A DNA stretch of 5,770 nt from an uncultured Prevotella sp. (GCA_900556795.1 USQD01000133.1:1-5770), one strand, 5' to 3'; positions 1-5,770 are shown, counted from the first letter of the stretch. The notes: generated by a model not told the origin, from the sequence alone. A program made the numbers and translations.

Positions 1-80
1 GGGGCACCACAGACCCGCCCCAGCGACTGCGCCGCCGGTATGGTCTCCCGCGGGGCAAACAGCGCCTCCCGCACAGACAC
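1..80 (-). other. Probable foreign fragment of an Orn/Lys/Arg decarboxylase gene (contig-end chimera)
   Basis: By hand count, about 59 of the 80 bases are G or C, against a clearly lower content in everything that follows. Reading the minus strand from base 80 downwards gives an uninterrupted frame containing VREALFAPRETIP and then GRVCGAP. This resembles the PREAFFAP-ETVP---A-GRI stretch in the C-terminal part of PLP-dependent Orn/Lys/Arg decarboxylases, recognised from memory of the family without a search. The opposite frame, which is continuous with rsmG, gives an Arg/Pro-rich peptide unlike any RsmG N-terminus. The likely explanation is that sequence from a high-GC organism, perhaps a gut Firmicute, was joined to a Bacteroidota contig. 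A real insertion or rearrangement is possible but less likely. The decarboxylase assignment is tentative because only 26 codons are visible. Confidence 0.45.
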
Positions 81-578
81 AACCTTTATGAGCACCATGT
101 GCTTCATTCCATGGCAATAGCCAAGGCTATCAATTTCCGACCAGGTACAGAAATCCTTGATTTCGGATGTGGTGGCGGTTTTCCTGGTATTCCGCTTGCC
201 ATTCTCTTTCCTGAATGCAAATTCAAACTCATTGATGGAACCGGCAAGAAGATTCGCGTGTGCAATGAGGTGGCTTCTGCCATCGGCTTGAAGAATCTTG
301 TGGCTGAGCACTTGCGTGGTGAGGATGAGAAAGGAAAGTATGATTTTGTGGTAAGCCGTGCTGTGATGCAGTTGCCTGACCTGATGAAAATCATCAAGAA
401 GAATTTCAAGAAGAAGGGACAGAACGCTCTGCCTAATGGCTTGATTTGCCTGAAGGGCGGCAATCTGCTGGAAGAGCTCAAGGATTACCGCAACGTGGCA
501 GAAATCACACCGCTCAGCACCTTCTTCGAGGAAGAATGGTTCAAGCAAGACAAGCAGCTCATCTATGTTCCAGCGTAG
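81..578 (+). CDS. rsmG: 16S rRNA (guanine-N7) methyltransferase RsmG, 5'-truncated
   Basis: RsmG (GidB) uses S-adenosylmethionine to methylate N7 of G527 (E. coli numbering) in the 530 loop of 16S rRNA. Loss of it can give low-level streptomycin resistance. The native reading frame is recognisable from base 81 as NLYEHHVLHS, the usual RsmG sequence just before the methyltransferase core. Counting from the GTG at 99 as residue 1, the glycine-rich SAM site is ILDFGCGGGFPGIPLAI (19-35), the second-strand acidic residue is D46 followed by KK (50-51), the SRA motif is at 86-88 and LKGG at 118-121. The C-terminus is complete, ending in TAG. About 165 native residues remain of a family length near 200-210, so about 45 N-terminal residues are missing, replaced by unrelated GC-rich sequence. 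The GTG at 99 encodes an internal Val and is not the true start. The intact gene very probably continues off the true contig to the left. Confidence 0.9.
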   Translation, partial: NLYEHHVLHSMAIAKAINFRPGTEILDFGCGGGFPGIPLAILFPECKFKLIDGTGKKIRVCNEVASAIGLKNLVAEHLRGEDEKGKYDFVVSRAVMQLPDLMKIIKKNFKKKGQNALPNGLICLKGGNLLEELKDYRNVAEITPLSTFFEEEWFKQDKQLIYVPA

Positions 579-580
579 AA

Positions 581-656
581 GTGAAGAACGGAAGTGAAGA
601 GTGAAGAACAAAGAGTAAAGAGTGAAGAGTGAAGAGTGAAGAACGAAGAGTGAAGA
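581..656 (+). repeat. Tandem 7-bp repeat array (GTGAAGA)
   Basis: Directly after the rsmG stop, GTGAAGA occurs at 581-587, and after a six-base interruption nine consecutive heptamers run from 594 to 656. Six of these nine are exact GTGAAGA; the others are ACAAAGA (608-614), GTAAAGA (615-621) and ACGAAGA (643-649). Because 7 is not a multiple of 3, the array passes through all reading frames and puts TGA into each of them, so it cannot be coding. Purine-rich heptamer arrays of this kind are, from general knowledge, seen between genes in Prevotella and Bacteroides. No function is known to me. Copy number may vary between strains by polymerase slippage. Confidence 0.85.
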
Positions 657-681
657 ATTCAATAGCCTTTACTAATCATAA

Positions 682-733
682 AGTTCAATGTTCAAAGCTC
701 AAAGTTCAAAGTAAAGGAGTTCAATGTTCAAAG
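682..733 (+). repeat. TTCAAAG/TTCAATG repeats, including a 16-bp exact direct repeat
   Basis: The 16-mer AGTTCAATGTTCAAAG is present identically at 682-697 and 718-733, 36 bases apart. Between the copies lie CTCAAAG and TTCAAAG units, so the whole stretch is built from one 7-base theme. It ends only 13 bases before the ATG of the following hydrolase gene and thus forms its 5' leader. The unit differs from the preceding GTGAAGA array but has the same 7-base length. Confidence 0.8.
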
Positions 734-746
734 TAAATAAAGTAAA

Positions 747-1391
747 ATGTTACATATAGAAAGATTTCAAGTCAACATGTTGCAGGAGAACTGCTATGTT
801 GTAAGTGATGAGACCAAGGAATGCGTCATCATCGACTGTGGAGCGTTCTATCCTGAAGAGCGCAATGCCATCACCCAATATATCCGCAAGAACGAACTGA
901 AGCCGGTTCATCTGCTCGTTACCCATGGCCATCTTGACCACAACTTCGGCAACGACACCATCTATAAGGAGTTTGGCTTGAAGCCGGAAGTGGCTCAGGG
1001 CGATGAGAAGCTGATGAAAGGGCTGGCCCATCAGGCAGAGACCTTCTATCAGATGCAGCTGGATACGAAGTTCCCTCCTATCGGTCATTTCTTCGAGGAA
1101 GATGAAATCATCAAGTTCGGCAGCCATGAGTTCAAGGTTATTGAGACTCCTGGTCACAGCAACGGTTCCGTCACTTTCTATTGCGAGGCTGAGCATGTTG
1201 CGTTTACCGGCGATACCCTCTTCAAGAGTTCTATCGGCCGTACCGATTTCCCTGGTGGCAGTATGTTCCGAATCATCAACAGCCTGCGCCATCTGGGTAT
1301 GCTCCCTGATGAAACCAAGGTGCTTCCTGGTCATGGCGATGCTACCAGCATTGGAGAGGAACTGGCGCACAATCCTTATATGGATCGATAA
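747..1391 (+). CDS. Metallo-beta-lactamase-fold hydrolase, glyoxalase II-like
   Basis: This 214-residue cytosolic protein has the full set of metal ligands of the MBL superfamily. The THGHLDH motif supplies H60, H62, D64 and H65, H137 lies in TPGHSNGS, D156 bridges the metals in FTGDTLF, and H196 lies in LPGHGD. The N-terminal LQENCYVV and the GRTDFPGG stretch (164-171) are typical of the short, stand-alone glyoxalase II-like (YcbL-type) branch, which lacks the long C-terminal substrate-binding domain of true hydroxyacylglutathione hydrolases (about 250 residues). Thioester hydrolysis is a family-level guess; the substrate is unknown, and Bacteroidota generally lack glutathione. The start at 747 fits the family N-terminus. 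It has no clear Shine-Dalgarno site at the usual distance, which is normal in this phylum. ruvC follows after 22 bases, suggesting co-transcription. Confidence 0.88.
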   Translation: MLHIERFQVNMLQENCYVVSDETKECVIIDCGAFYPEERNAITQYIRKNELKPVHLLVTHGHLDHNFGNDTIYKEFGLKPEVAQGDEKLMKGLAHQAETFYQMQLDTKFPPIGHFFEEDEIIKFGSHEFKVIETPGHSNGSVTFYCEAEHVAFTGDTLFKSSIGRTDFPGGSMFRIINSLRHLGMLPDETKVLPGHGDATSIGEELAHNPYMDR

Positions 1392-1413
1392 TTTTTAATC
1401 GGAAAATCAGAAA

Positions 1414-2049
1414 TTGAAAAAGAATAATACAGAGAAGATCATTCTTGGAATTGACCCAGGAACCAACGTGATGGGCTATGGTGTGATACGCATCATGGGC
1501 AATAAGGCTGAGTTGGTGGTGATGGGTGTCATCGACATGCGCAAGGAGAAGGATCCCTATCTGCGACTCGGCAAGATTTTCGAGCGGGTTACAGGTATCA
1601 TTGATTCTTATCTTCCTGACGAGATGGCGATTGAGGCTCCTTTCTTTGGAAAGAATGTGCAGTCGATGCTCAAGTTGGGTAGAGCCCAGGGAGTAGCCAT
1701 TGCGGCTGCTATCCATCACGATGTGCCCATCCATGAATATGCTCCTCTGAAAATCAAAATGGCGATTACCGGGCAGGGACAGGCTTCCAAGGAACAGGTG
1801 GCTGCTATGCTGCAGCGCATGCTCAATATCAAGGAGGATGAAATGCCGAAGTTCATGGATGCTACCGATGCCCTGGGGGCTGCCTACTGTCATTTCCTGC
1901 AAATGGGCAGACCGGAGGTCTCCGACAAGCATTATAGCAGCTGGAAGGATTTCGCTCAGAAGAACCATTCGCGCATTGGCGGCACCAACGGCATGACTGG
2001 GCCGCAAGCCAAGCTCCTGGCTGCCATCAATCGCACAACACATAAATAA
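1414..2049 (+). CDS. ruvC: Crossover junction endodeoxyribonuclease RuvC
   Basis: RuvC is a dimeric, Mg2+-dependent nuclease that resolves Holliday junctions made by RecA and migrated by RuvAB. The acidic active site is complete: D14 in GIDPGTNVMGYG, E74 in IEAPFFGKN, and D149 and D152 in DATDALGAA, matching E. coli D7, E66, D138 and D141. The K-x-x-V region SKEQVAAML (125-133) is also typical. No ATG is available: the frame is closed by a TAA at 1396-1398, and the first Met codon (residue 20) lies beyond the catalytic Asp. TTG at 1414 is therefore the best start. At 211 residues the protein is longer than E. coli RuvC (173), mostly through a basic C-terminal tail from about 162 that ends in NRTTHK. 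The ABC gene starts 12 bases after the stop, so the two are likely co-transcribed. Confidence 0.95.
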   Translation: MKKNNTEKIILGIDPGTNVMGYGVIRIMGNKAELVVMGVIDMRKEKDPYLRLGKIFERVTGIIDSYLPDEMAIEAPFFGKNVQSMLKLGRAQGVAIAAAIHHDVPIHEYAPLKIKMAITGQGQASKEQVAAMLQRMLNIKEDEMPKFMDATDALGAAYCHFLQMGRPEVSDKHYSSWKDFAQKNHSRIGGTNGMTGPQAKLLAAINRTTHK

Positions 2050-2061
2050 ATTATAAGAGAG

Positions 2062-3546
2062 ATGCAAAAGATTATTAGCATTAAAGATGGCGTGACTCGT
2101 ATGCCGGAATGGCGTATGGCCGAGCCTGTAAACTTTGAGTCCTGCGAAGGTGAACATATTGCCATCGTTGGACCAAATGGTGGTGGAAAGTCGATGTTTG
2201 TTGACGTCATTGTCGGCAGACACCCTCTGTTAATGCACGACCCTGATTATGATTTCTCACCTAGCACCAAGAAGATGGTGAGCGATAACATCAAGTATAT
2301 CACCTTCCGTGATACCTATGGTGGTGACAACGACCGCACTTATTTCCTTCAGCAGAGATGGAACCAACTGGAAATAGATGAGAACACTCCGATTGTGAAG
2401 GATAAGCTGGAAGAGGCCTACAACATGGCGGGCGAAGATACTCCGGAGCGACGCAATTTGCAGAAGCATATCTATGAACTCTTCCACATGGAGCATCTAC
2501 TCGATAAGTACACTATCTTGTTGAGCAGCGGCGAGTTGCGCAAGTTTAAGTTGGCTTCTACCCTCTTCTCTGAACCACGTGTCCTTATCATGGATAATCC
2601 GTTCATCGGTCTTGATGCTGATACCCGCGACCAGCTGAAGGAACTCCTCAAGACTTTGGCACATGAGCGTGCCTTGCAGATAATCCTCGTTTTGAGCAAG
2701 AGCGACGACATTCCTGACTTTATCACCCACGTAGTGGAAGTAAAGGACATGAAGGTTATGCCGAAGTTGACCAAGGATGAGTATCTGGCTCAGCGCACTC
2801 CAGTCCCAAGCCGGATGTTGAGTGATGAGCTAGAACAGGAAATCATCAATCTGCCTTATAGTGACCGTGAGTATAAGAGCCAGGAAGTGGTCAAGATGAA
2901 CAAGGTTCGCATTCAATATGGCGAGCTCATCATCTTGAAGGATCTGGACTGGACCGTTAACAACGGTGAACGCTGGGCGTTGAGCGGACAAAACGGAGCC
3001 GGAAAGAGTACCTTGCTGAGTCTGGTATGTGCAGACAACCCTCAGAGTTATGCCTGCGACATCGCCCTCTTCGGTAATCCTCGTGGCAGCGGCGAGAGTA
3101 TCTGGGACATCAAGAAGCATATCGGTTATGTTTCTCCTGAGCTTCACCGTTCATACCAGCGCGATCTCCCTGCCATCAGAATCGTAGCAAGCGGTTTGAT
3201 GGATTCCGTAGGACTTTACGTAAAGCCGAAGGATGAAGATATGGATAAGTGCCGCTTCTGGATGAAGGTGTTTGGATTGGAAGGATTGGAAGAACGTGGC
3301 TTCCTGAAACTCTCAAGTGGTGAACAGCGACTGGTTCTTCTGGCTCGTGCCTTCGTGAAAGATCCGGAACTTCTTATCCTCGACGAACCTTTGCACGGTC
3401 TTGATAATTACAATCGCCGTCTGGTTAAGGACGTCATCGAAGCTTTTTGCAAGCGAAACAATAAGACCATGATCATGGTTACGCATTACAAGGAAGAACT
3501 TCCTGCATGCATCGACCATAGCATTTTCCTCATGCGTCATGCATGA
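2062..3546 (+). CDS. ModF-like protein with two ABC ATPase domains
   Basis: The protein (494 residues) consists of two fused ABC nucleotide-binding domains with no membrane segment. Domain 1 has Walker A GPNGGGKS (37-44), signature LLSSGELRK (153-161) and Walker B VLIMDN (174-179). Domain 2 has Walker A GQNGAGKST (309-317), signature LSSGEQRL (417-424), Walker B LLILDE (437-442) and H-loop H475. The segment GSGESIWDIKKHIGYVS (342-358) is nearly the same as in E. coli ModF (also called PhrA), and the length matches (about 490). ModF lies next to the molybdate transporter genes in E. coli but its role is unsettled; no molybdate genes are visible here, so a molybdate function should not be assumed. 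Domain 1 looks catalytically weakened: N179 replaces the Walker B glutamate, and the H-loop position falls in VLSKSDD, without histidine. It is probably the last gene of the ruvC transcript. Confidence 0.88.
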   Translation: MQKIISIKDGVTRMPEWRMAEPVNFESCEGEHIAIVGPNGGGKSMFVDVIVGRHPLLMHDPDYDFSPSTKKMVSDNIKYITFRDTYGGDNDRTYFLQQRWNQLEIDENTPIVKDKLEEAYNMAGEDTPERRNLQKHIYELFHMEHLLDKYTILLSSGELRKFKLASTLFSEPRVLIMDNPFIGLDADTRDQLKELLKTLAHERALQIILVLSKSDDIPDFITHVVEVKDMKVMPKLTKDEYLAQRTPVPSRMLSDELEQEIINLPYSDREYKSQEVVKMNKVRIQYGELIILKDLDWTVNNGERWALSGQNGAGKSTLLSLVCADNPQSYACDIALFGNPRGSGESIWDIKKHIGYVSPELHRSYQRDLPAIRIVASGLMDSVGLYVKPKDEDMDKCRFWMKVFGLEGLEERGFLKLSSGEQRLVLLARAFVKDPELLILDEPLHGLDNYNRRLVKDVIEAFCKRNNKTMIMVTHYKEELPACIDHSIFLMRHA

Positions 3547-3563
3547 TGAATATCCACTTCAGT

Positions 3564-3587
3564 GCTCTTGCCTATGCGGGTAAGAGC
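3564..3587 (+). other. Hairpin after the ModF-like gene, without a T-tract
   Basis: GCTCTTGCC (3564-3572) pairs with GGTAAGAGC (3579-3587) over nine positions including one G-T wobble, with a six-base loop. It lies 17 bases after the stop codon, where a terminator is expected, but the sequence after it is GAAGAAGG with no run of T. It could be an inefficient terminator, an mRNA 3'-end stabiliser or coincidence. Confidence 0.35.
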
Positions 3588-3715
3588 GAAGAAGGCATAT
3601 AATGAGGACTTGGCATTACACCTTATTATATTAATAGACGGGTTTCTTTCCGTTAATGAAAGTTAACTTCAACAAAGTATTCGGTAATATTTTTCTATGT
3701 TCGGAAAATATTCAT

Positions 3716-3723
3716 TACCTTTG
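3716..3723 (+). promoter_or_regulatory. Bacteroidota-type promoter -7 box for the tRNA unit
   Basis: TACCTTTG fits the TAnnTTTG consensus recognised by the Bacteroidota primary sigma factor. It lies 23 bases before the first tRNA, leaving room for a short 5' leader that RNase P would remove. The upstream -33 TTTG element is poor: only a T-rich stretch around 3690-3695 lies near the right distance. Confidence 0.7.
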
Positions 3724-3746
3724 CAGATAATTAAGAAAAGAGTTAT

Positions 3747-3819
<73 letters not shown>

Positions 3820-3851
3820 CTCTTGTCATTATGTACGATAAGCTAATTCAA

Positions 3852-3922
3852 GCGAGATTAGCACATCGGTAGTGCACGGGCTTCCCAAGCCTGTGAGGCG
3901 GGTTCGACTCCCGTATCTCGCT
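3852..3922 (+). tRNA. tRNA-Gly (anticodon CCC)
   Basis: The 71 bases form a cloverleaf: acceptor stem GCGAGAT/ATCTCGC, D-stem GCAC/GTGC around ATCGGTA, anticodon stem CGGGC/GCCTG with one G-T pair, loop TTCCCAA, and T-stem GCGGG/CCCGT around TTCGACT. The anticodon CCC at 3884-3886 reads GGG. The discriminator is T (3922) and the CCA end is not encoded. The intrinsic terminator starts six bases after the tRNA, which closes the two-tRNA transcript. Confidence 0.95.
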
Positions 3923-3928
3923 CGTTCA

Positions 3929-3959
3929 TCTTTCCAGAAGTTATGGAAAGATTTTTTTT
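3929..3959 (+). terminator. Intrinsic terminator of the tRNA unit
   Basis: TCTTTCC (3929-3935) pairs with GGAAAGA (3945-3951) around a nine-base loop and is followed at once by eight T residues (3952-3959). This stem plus T-tract is a standard Rho-independent terminator. It separates the tRNA transcript from uxaB. Confidence 0.88.
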
Positions 3960-4026
3960 GTAAAGTTTCGTAAACCTTTACGCACGTTTTTTCAACATTT
4001 CCGATATAATGTACCGATTTTTTTTA

Positions 4027-4034
4027 TACCTTTG
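4027..4034 (+). promoter_or_regulatory. uxaB: Bacteroidota-type promoter -7 box for uxaB
   Basis: TACCTTTG again matches TAnnTTTG and is followed by CA exactly as in the tRNA promoter. Transcription should begin about 6-8 bases further on, giving an untranslated leader of about 90 bases before the ATG at 4134. No good -33 TTTG is visible; the region around 3996-4003 is only T-rich. The leader ends in an A-rich stretch with AATAACAAA at 4111-4119 and 4123-4131 and has no Shine-Dalgarno sequence, which is usual for this phylum. Confidence 0.7.
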
Positions 4035-4133
4035 CATCAGATTTCAGAAAGATAACAATATCGATTAAAGAAATAGATATGACATCTGGGATGGAACTAA
4101 TAGTAAAACGAATAACAAACATAATAACAAATC

Positions 4134-5615
4134 ATGAAAGAGCTTAAAGCATTAAACAAGCGCACTGCTCCTAAGAGCGTCGCTCCAGAGAAAATTATTC
4201 AGTTTGGTGAAGGTAACTTCCTCCGTGCATTCGTTGATTGGATTGTATGGAATATGAATAAGAAAACTGACTTCAACGGTTCTGTTGTTGTCGTTCAGCC
4301 ATTGCCTGGCGGTATGGTAGACTGGTTGAACGGTCAGGATTGCCTCTATCACGTGAACCTTCAGGGCAAGGAGAACGGTCAGGCAGTCAACACATTGGAG
4401 CGTATCGACGTTATCAGCCGTGCATTGAACCCATATTCTCAGAACCAGGCTTTCATGGCTTTGGCTGAGCAGCCAGAGATGCGTTTCATCATCTCTAACA
4501 CAACTGAGGCTGGTATTGCATTCGATGATTCCTGCAAGTTCACAGATGCTCCAGCTGCTTCTTACCCAGGTAAATTGGTTCAGTTGCTGTTCCACCGCTA
4601 CAAGTTCTTCGAGGGCGACCCAACTAAGGGTATGATCCTGATGCCTTGCGAGCTGATCTTCTTGAACGGTCACCACTTGAAGGAGTGCATCTATCAGTAT
4701 ATCGAACTTTGGAAGCAAGACATGGGTGCTGACTACGAGGGCTTCAAGGAGTGGTTCACCAACCACTGCTATGTTTGCGCTACACTCGTAGACCGTATCG
4801 TTCCTGGCTTCCCACGCGATACCATCAAGGAAATCCAGCAGAAGGTTTGCTACAAGGATAACCTCGTAGTAAAGGCTGAGAGCTTCCACCTCTGGGTAAT
4901 CGAGAAGGCTGAGAACATGACTGTAGAGCAGATGCAGGAAGAGTTCCCTGCTCACAAGGCTGGTCTCCACGTTCTCATCACAGACAACGAGAAGCCATAC
5001 CACGAGCGTAAGGTTACTCTCCTGAATGGCCCTCACACAGTATTGAGCCCTGTTACATACCTCAGCGGTGTGAACATCGTTCGCGATGCTTGTGAGCACC
5101 CAGTATTGGGCAAGTACATCCACAAGGTACAGTTCGAAGAGTTGATGCAGACATTGAACCTCCCTATGGACGAGCTTCAGAAGTTCGCTTCTGACGTATT
5201 GGAGCGCTTCGAGAACCCATTCGTTGACCACCAGGTAACCAGCATCATGCTGAACTCATTCCCTAAGTTCGAGACTCGCGACCTCCCAGGCGTGAAGATC
5301 TATTTGGAGCGTAAGGGTGAGTTGCCACAGGGATTGGTATTCGGTCTTGCTGCCATCATCACTTACTATAAGGGTGGTGTTCGTGAGGACGGTGCTCCTA
5401 TCCAGCCAAACGATGACCAGAAGATCATGGACAAGCTCACAGAGCTTTGGGCTACTGGCGACACCCAGAAGGTAGCAGAAGGCGTACTCGGCTTCGACTA
5501 CATCTGGCATGAGAACCTGAACGAGACAGTTCCAGGCTTGACAGAGTTGGTTAAGAAGGACCTCGACCTCATCCAGGAGAAGGGTATGTTGGAGGCTGTG
5601 AAGACTATCCTCTAA
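4134..5615 (+). CDS. uxaB: Tagaturonate reductase (altronate oxidoreductase) UxaB
   Basis: UxaB interconverts D-tagaturonate and D-altronate with NAD(H), the second step of galacturonate (pectin) breakdown after UxaC isomerase and before UxaA dehydratase. The protein has 493 residues (E. coli 483) and belongs to the mannitol dehydrogenase-type polyol dehydrogenases. The N-terminal nucleotide-binding motif is IIQFGEGNFLRAFVDW (21-36), followed by VVVVQP (51-56), SNTTEAGI (121-128) and DRIVPG (220-225). The catalytic K-x4-N-x2-H pattern is K293, N298 and H301 in KVTLLNGPH, which also begins the C-terminal helical domain. The related UxuB (fructuronate reductase) is the main alternative, but the GEGNFLRAF N-terminus fits UxaB. 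The gene stands alone between its own promoter and terminator; no uxaA or uxaC is in view. Proline codons are about 15 CCA, 10 CCT and no CCG by hand count, unlike the neighbouring ABC gene, which suggests high expression. Confidence 0.92.
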   Translation: MKELKALNKRTAPKSVAPEKIIQFGEGNFLRAFVDWIVWNMNKKTDFNGSVVVVQPLPGGMVDWLNGQDCLYHVNLQGKENGQAVNTLERIDVISRALNPYSQNQAFMALAEQPEMRFIISNTTEAGIAFDDSCKFTDAPAASYPGKLVQLLFHRYKFFEGDPTKGMILMPCELIFLNGHHLKECIYQYIELWKQDMGADYEGFKEWFTNHCYVCATLVDRIVPGFPRDTIKEIQQKVCYKDNLVVKAESFHLWVIEKAENMTVEQMQEEFPAHKAGLHVLITDNEKPYHERKVTLLNGPHTVLSPVTYLSGVNIVRDACEHPVLGKYIHKVQFEELMQTLNLPMDELQKFASDVLERFENPFVDHQVTSIMLNSFPKFETRDLPGVKIYLERKGELPQGLVFGLAAIITYYKGGVREDGAPIQPNDDQKIMDKLTELWATGDTQKVAEGVLGFDYIWHENLNETVPGLTELVKKDLDLIQEKGMLEAVKTIL

Positions 5616-5655
5616 TCTTCAATTGATAAATATAGGGTAAAAAGATATGTAAAAG

Positions 5656-5707
5656 AGTCCGGTAAGGTGAAGTGATGCTTCATTCTTGCCGGACTTATTT
5701 TGTTGTT
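5656..5707 (+). terminator. Intrinsic terminator after uxaB
   Basis: AGTCCGGTAAG (5656-5666) pairs with CTTGCCGGACT (5685-5695) over 11 positions with one G-T pair. An inner stem TGAAG/CTTCA (5668-5672 and 5678-5682) continues it after a small internal loop and is capped by TGATG. The T-rich tract TATTTTGTTG follows from 5696. It lies 40 bases after the uxaB stop and ends its transcript. Confidence 0.87.
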
Positions 5708-5770
5708 TGTGAAAAAGACACGCCTCCCATCTAAATCTACAAGATTTTCTCTTACTGTGAAAAACAAAAC

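Noticed and set aside
40..120. Plus-strand ORF beginning ATG at 40 and ending TAG at 118-120
   Set aside because: It crosses the compositional junction and gives an unrecognisable Ser/Thr-rich peptide of 26 codons; it is an artefact of joined sequences.
1342..2223. Long minus-strand ORF (293 codons) opposite ruvC
   Set aside because: It lies antisense to ruvC and overlaps the neighbouring genes on both sides, all with clear catalytic motifs. Its translation shows no family features.
3646..3667. Small hairpin CTTTC/GAAAG and paired GTTAA units ten bases apart upstream of the tRNA promoter
   Set aside because: The stem is only five base pairs and the repeat five bases in AT-rich sequence; chance explains both.
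4152..5231. Long minus-strand ORF (359 codons) opposite uxaB
   Set aside because: It is an antisense shadow created by the biased codon use of uxaB, which rarely produces stops on the other strand. No motifs are recognisable.
5709..5770. Possible gene start: GTG at 5709 followed by a Lys-rich open frame to the window end
   Set aside because: Only 20 codons are visible, it begins inside the terminator's T-rich tail, has no promoter, and matches nothing known. It cannot be decided without sequence to the right.
5612..5770. Minus-strand open frame of about 53 codons reaching the window end
   Set aside because: It reads through the terminator hairpin and ends at the uxaB stop region, with no start codon context or recognisable sequence.

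Overview
The window looks like a piece of a gut Bacteroidota chromosome, most likely Prevotella/Segatella. The grounds are two promoter -7 boxes that match the Bacteroidota TAnnTTTG consensus, A-rich leaders in place of strong Shine-Dalgarno sites, moderate GC content, and protein sequences typical of that group. No mobile element, CRISPR array or new defence-like system is visible. Apart from the left edge, this is ordinary core genome.

Positions 1-80 do not belong with the rest. They are about 74% GC by hand count. Read on the minus strand they encode what looks like a fragment of an Orn/Lys/Arg decarboxylase from a high-GC organism. At about position 80 the sequence switches abruptly into the middle of rsmG, which therefore lacks roughly its first 45 codons. 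The simplest reading is a chimeric metagenomic contig end, not biology.

Positions 81-3546 hold four plus-strand genes: truncated rsmG (16S rRNA m7G methyltransferase), a metallo-beta-lactamase-fold hydrolase of the glyoxalase II-like type, ruvC (Holliday junction resolvase, apparently with a TTG start), and a ModF-like protein with two ABC ATPase domains. The last three are packed with gaps of 22 and 12 bases and are probably co-transcribed. The 168-base gap after rsmG is filled by simple repeats: a 7-bp tandem array (GTGAAGA) and a family of TTCAAAG/TTCAATG units.

Positions 3547-3960 form a tRNA unit: a promoter (-7 box TACCTTTG), tRNA-Thr(CGT), tRNA-Gly(CCC) and a clear intrinsic terminator. 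Both tRNAs have C at the wobble position and read G-ending codons.

Positions 3961-5707 form a single-gene unit: a promoter with the same -7 box, a leader of about 90 bases, uxaB (tagaturonate reductase/altronate oxidoreductase, galacturonate catabolism) and a strong terminator. uxaB has a more biased codon choice than its neighbours, which suggests high expression. The last 60 or so bases hold nothing that can be supported.
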